Source of the DNA: Sedimentisphaerales bacterium
GTDB lineage: Bacteria; Planctomycetota; Phycisphaerae; Sedimentisphaerales; SM23-30
Length of the DNA: 53,413 nt
Assembly: GCA_016928435.1 (NCBI GenBank)
Contig: JAFGKT010000050.1
Coordinates: 1-53,413, forward strand
Direction: 5' to 3'
The position numbers were made by a program, and so were the translations under genes. This document shows positions 50,160 to 53,413 of the stretch, piece by piece. How positions within the stretch are numbered: position 1 is the stretch's first letter; every line of letters starts with the position of its first letter. Under the pieces are notes generated by a model. The model saw nothing but the letters and a program-made list of their open reading frames with translations. It had not been told where the DNA came from and ran no database searches.

Positions 50160-52919
50160 TCAACGCTGCAGCTCGATACGTAAAGTCATCACTTTCTTTG
50201 GTGCCAGCGTAACATCAATGCTGTTCTTCTTCACCGTCAATGGTTCAATAACCTCGGTTTCCAGCATATTCACCGATTCCGCGCCCGCAATGTTGCAGTG
50301 CAGTTTTACTCTACCTTTCACTTCCTTTGTGGTTGGATTGCTCAAACGGATGATCAACGAATCGTCCCAGTGTCCCTTCTTGCACGCGTTCATCACCAAA
50401 CCCTTACCGCTTATCTGCAAGAATGACAACTCAGTCGGCAAACTGCCCTCACCCGGCCCAGCGGCGCCTACCACCGGATCAACATTGAACTTCTCCGCTT
50501 CGTGAATCACATCCGCCTGTTGGTAATCTCCCGCGTGAGGCATCAAAGCGTATTCGAAAGTGTAAGTCCCCTGCAACTGCGTGCCTGATTGGTCCGGATA
50601 ATGCGCCAAGCGAATCGAATTCCAAGCCTTGTGCGCCCTCAACAACGTCAAAGCGATACTGCGTTGCGGATCATCTACCGCTTCGTATTGCGGCAGACCC
50701 CGGTTCAACACCGCCAAGGCTCGTTTGCCATTGGAGATATCAACAAAGTTCTGTTGCGGCTGTACCGGCCGATACGGTTCACGCCAATCACGAGTATCAG
50801 GCAACGGAATCGCCCGCTCTATCACATCAAACGGAACTTCCGCATGCACCACATCACTGTCCACACCCGTGGCGAAAAACGCCCGCAGAATATGATCCTC
50901 AACCGTGTTCTCAATCGTCGTGGCGATCCGCAGGAAACGTTCACCTCGCAACAGCTTGTAGGTGGTGGTAATGTTTACCGCTCGGTGTACGTTATCGCGG
51001 TCGCCTTTGTCCAGTCGAGCCCGAATCGGCAAATTAAGCGACAATCTCGCTTCGATAGCTGTACTCAGTTTGCCGTCTTCCACTACCGCGATTTCCGCAT
51101 GGCAGCCCGAACTGTTAACAATACGATCCTGCGTCGGAAACGCTCCCACCCAATAGTCACCAATGTCCCCTTGATCCACAAACAAATTCTGCTGTTGGAA
51201 TACTTCCCCGGTTTCTCGGTCAACCACATCAACAGTACCATTACTGTTGACCGTTACCTCCAGATACTCATTAGCCATCGATCTAGGCGAGGTCAATTGG
51301 CTCCCCGGATGACGCATTTCGCCTTTAGCCGGCTGCACCTTGAACACCTTGTAGCCCACCGCTGGGATATCATTCGCTTCAAAGTATAGCTCCCAACGAT
51401 CGCTTCTCATTCGGCAAGGAATCTCATGAGGATGATTGAATATCGCCAGGCAGTCGCTCTTGGCAATAACTTGCCCCGGCACTTCGTCACCATCCAATGT
51501 CTGAACCCGAAAACCTTGGATGCCTCTATCCTTGGATAAATCAATTTCCGCTCGTACCACCGCGCTGCGCTCCCGGGCGCAGCTATTGAACACCACCAGC
51601 AGCAAATCCTCTGTATTCAGTGCCGAACTGTCAATGTGTCCCGCGATGCTGCGTACCGCGTCTTCGGTCACAGCATTGGCTAATATCTTAACTTGACTAA
51701 AACGGTATTCCACGCTGTCATTAACCGAATCTCGCCCGCAGCCGCCTATTGAATCGTGCGCGTGGTTTTGCAGCAAAGTATAATTCGCGCGGTCCAAAGC
51801 GAAAGTCGGATAGTTATCTCCCAGACTCCATGCTATCGCCGCCAGCGGTTCAGCTACTCTTTGCACTGCGAATTCCGCCCGCCGATTCGCGTATTTCATC
51901 GGCATACGCGTCGCTTGGACCTCGGCATACAAATCCGTCCAAACCCCCGCGCGTTGCGGATGACGCATCTCACCTTCCAGCACCGTCAGTTCGTCTTCAT
52001 TCAGCGCCTCCCGCGCCATTGCCACAAAATCCGTCAGGCTTCCCTGAACAATTTTCTTGCCGTTGCTGACCAGCTTATTGGCCTCAGCGATAATCCGCGG
52101 CGTATAAACGAAAGGCCCCGTCGAATCATCGCATTCCATTGCCAGCGCATACGGAGTTTCCCATTTGCCTAGATCTGTTTTTTCCAAGTCCTCAAAAGCC
52201 GCCTCGATATTCTCAGGATGCCAACCACTAGGCGGCGCATGAAAATGGTAAGAACTAGCCGACCCCGTGCCGCACATTCTAAACGGCTTACCGCCCAGTT
52301 TCCATTCATGCGTTTCTTGTCCACGCCTCCGATTGAACACTGTCGGCCGATCAACCAAATGGAAGAAACTTGCCCGAGCGTAATCGCCCAACCTAATCCC
52401 CAGTAGTTTACTGCCGTCCGGTCCTTGCCAAATGTAATAATTGCCCGGTACTTGATCAGCGCTAATGCCGCGATAGAAAATAATCGAATCAATACCGCAG
52501 CCATTCATAATCTGAGGCATCTGACTGACTTGCCCCCAAGAAGTCGGGCTATACCCAACTTTCATATTGCCGCCATACTTGCGCCCCAGAGATTCGCCAA
52601 TCAAAAAGTTACGCACCAAAGATTCGCCCGACATTTGGTTTTCTTCCGGCAGAACAAACCAAGGCCCTATCAGTATCCGACCATTCTTCACATGCTTAGA
52701 AATCCGCTCAGCGGCCTCGGGCCGAACTTGGCAATAGTCCTCCAGCAAAATCGTCTGTCCGTCCAGATGGAAGCATTGGTACTCCGGATCATTGTCCAGC
52801 AAATCCAATAATTCATCCATCATCTCCACCAGAAGCATCCGCGTCTTCTCAAACGGAAAACGCCATTCGCGGTCCCAGTGTGTCAAACTAACTACGAACA
52901 GATTGTTCTGCAAATCCAT
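50160..52919 (-). CDS. GH38-family alpha-mannosidase-like protein, unusual catalytic site
   Basis: A 919-residue protein of the GH38 family, which cleaves alpha-mannosides with a zinc ion. The N-terminal THWDREW (H14, D16) and the later NHAHDSIGGCGRDSVND supply three of four zinc ligands. In the usual nucleophile motif (D-x-F-G-H/Q) this protein reads PTSWGQ: the Asp that is both nucleophile and zinc ligand is Thr126. Helical and beta-sandwich domains follow (about 300-919). There is no signal peptide, so it is probably cytosolic. The start at 52919 follows AAAGG. It could be a divergent enzyme on another glycan, or inactive. Confidence 0.8.
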   Translation of the reverse strand: MDLQNNLFVVSLTHWDREWRFPFEKTRMLLVEMMDELLDLLDNDPEYQCFHLDGQTILLEDYCQVRPEAAERISKHVKNGRILIGPWFVLPEENQMSGESLVRNFLIGESLGRKYGGNMKVGYSPTSWGQVSQMPQIMNGCGIDSIIFYRGISADQVPGNYYIWQGPDGSKLLGIRLGDYARASFFHLVDRPTVFNRRRGQETHEWKLGGKPFRMCGTGSASSYHFHAPPSGWHPENIEAAFEDLEKTDLGKWETPYALAMECDDSTGPFVYTPRIIAEANKLVSNGKKIVQGSLTDFVAMAREALNEDELTVLEGEMRHPQRAGVWTDLYAEVQATRMPMKYANRRAEFAVQRVAEPLAAIAWSLGDNYPTFALDRANYTLLQNHAHDSIGGCGRDSVNDSVEYRFSQVKILANAVTEDAVRSIAGHIDSSALNTEDLLLVVFNSCARERSAVVRAEIDLSKDRGIQGFRVQTLDGDEVPGQVIAKSDCLAIFNHPHEIPCRMRSDRWELYFEANDIPAVGYKVFKVQPAKGEMRHPGSQLTSPRSMANEYLEVTVNSNGTVDVVDRETGEVFQQQNLFVDQGDIGDYWVGAFPTQDRIVNSSGCHAEIAVVEDGKLSTAIEARLSLNLPIRARLDKGDRDNVHRAVNITTTYKLLRGERFLRIATTIENTVEDHILRAFFATGVDSDVVHAEVPFDVIERAIPLPDTRDWREPYRPVQPQQNFVDISNGKRALAVLNRGLPQYEAVDDPQRSIALTLLRAHKAWNSIRLAHYPDQSGTQLQGTYTFEYALMPHAGDYQQADVIHEAEKFNVDPVVGAAGPGEGSLPTELSFLQISGKGLVMNACKKGHWDDSLIIRLSNPTTKEVKGRVKLHCNIAGAESVNMLETEVIEPLTVKKNSIDVTLAPKKVMTLRIELQR

Positions 52920-53413
52920 GCTATAGACCTTTCCGAAATTAAACCAATTATAAAACGAACTATTCCAAGAAAAAACAATAGAACGTTTTTTATGTAAGTG
53001 CTTGAAAATAAAGGCTTTACGTTGTTTAAGCTGCTCACAGCCAGAGCTTAAGCTTATAACAGCTTTCCCCCATCCTGTCAAGCGCCATCGGCTTCCCATC
53101 TCACCGCCGCATGTCACCTCTTTGCCAATCGCCAGGCCCCAACCGTCAACCGGGTGGCACCCTTTCGCGAAGCTAAAGGGTGATCTAACACCAATTACGT
53201 TTCATATTCTAATTTATGTACAAAACTCATGGCTGCATATGCCCCGCCTTTGGCAAACTCAAAATCTTGCCTATCCGGTTATCCTGTCAAAAAAACTCCC
53301 CGTCTTCTTCGTAATACTATCCCAAGACTTCTTGTTTTTTATGTGCGTTTCCCATTTGCTACGTTGGTCAACATCCTGTTAATCAAAAACTTATGCCCCA
53401 AAACCAAACTGCC
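52920..53413. other. Intergenic end of window
   Basis: Upstream of the GH38 gene. It must hold that gene's promoter. It contains the repeat copy at 53150-53194. No gene is recognised. Confidence 0.45.
53150..53194. repeat. Dispersed palindromic repeat, copy 2
   Basis: Matches 47989-48033 with few changes; flanking GCCAATCGCCA upstream is also shared (53124-53134 and 47963-47973). The CACCCTTT/AAAGGGTG hairpin is retained. Confidence 0.65.

Noticed and set aside
1..53413. CRISPR arrays, rRNA genes, prophage or insertion-sequence transposase
   Set aside because: No regularly spaced repeat array, no rRNA, no transposase or integrase motif seen on either strand.

Overview
The window reads as chromosomal DNA of a planctomycete, most likely class Phycisphaerae (Sedimentisphaerales-like). 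Four features point this way: PEP-CTERM sorting signals on two secreted proteins, a small basic protein of the Planctomycetes/Verrucomicrobia/Chlamydiae type (TIGR04137-like), a second type II fatty-acid-synthase-like locus, and many planctomycete-style conserved hypotheticals. This placement is inference from protein character; no rRNA gene is present.

Layout. 1-3960: two paralogous PEP-CTERM genes on the minus strand, each with the same strong promoter and a roughly 320-nt structured leader, separated by a truncated subtilase; then about 1.1 kb with no convincing gene. 3961-9099 (minus): an HU-like DNA-binding protein, an inositol-phospholipid pair (CDP-alcohol phosphatidyltransferase and inositol-3-phosphate synthase), ribosomal protein S20 and a TPR protein. 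9488-12210 (plus): peptide deformylase, a lipoprotein and a ROK sugar kinase. 12377-19547 (minus): a seven-gene lipid or polyketide-like operon with two dehydratases, an elongated ACP, two ketosynthases, an alpha/beta hydrolase and a GH3-family acyl-adenylating enzyme. 19762-22154 (minus): an aminotransferase, the small basic protein and a membrane-anchored hypothetical. 22428-28622 (plus): the canonical rpmF-plsX-fabH-fabD-fabG-acpP-fabF operon, followed by tRNA-Leu(GAG).

28877-30082: an accessory mobile mystery protein A/B pair (XRE regulator and Fic protein) behind three 18-bp palindromic boxes spaced exactly 33 bp apart. 30096-32039 (minus): a DeoR-type regulator, a DUF445 membrane protein and a 41-residue membrane microprotein. 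32185-36325 (plus): a 2-oxoacid dehydrogenase complex with E1 alpha and beta fused and an E2 carrying two lipoyl and two peripheral-subunit-binding domains. 36632-39990 (plus): two M16 peptidase subunits with complementary halves of an active site, flanking a TauE/SafE permease. 40450-45169 (plus): a TPR protein, an NCS2 purine permease and a secreted zinc-ribbon/PDZ protein. 45304-50012 (minus): type II secretion genes gspF, gspG, gspI, gspJ and gspK. 50160-52919 (minus): a GH38-type alpha-mannosidase whose usual nucleophile position is Thr.

The main themes are lipid synthesis (two FAS-like loci plus inositol lipid headgroup synthesis) and envelope or secretion functions. The strongest candidates for something undescribed are the duplicated structured leader upstream of the PEP-CTERM genes, where paired bases change together between the two copies, and the GH3/hydrolase/double-KS operon.
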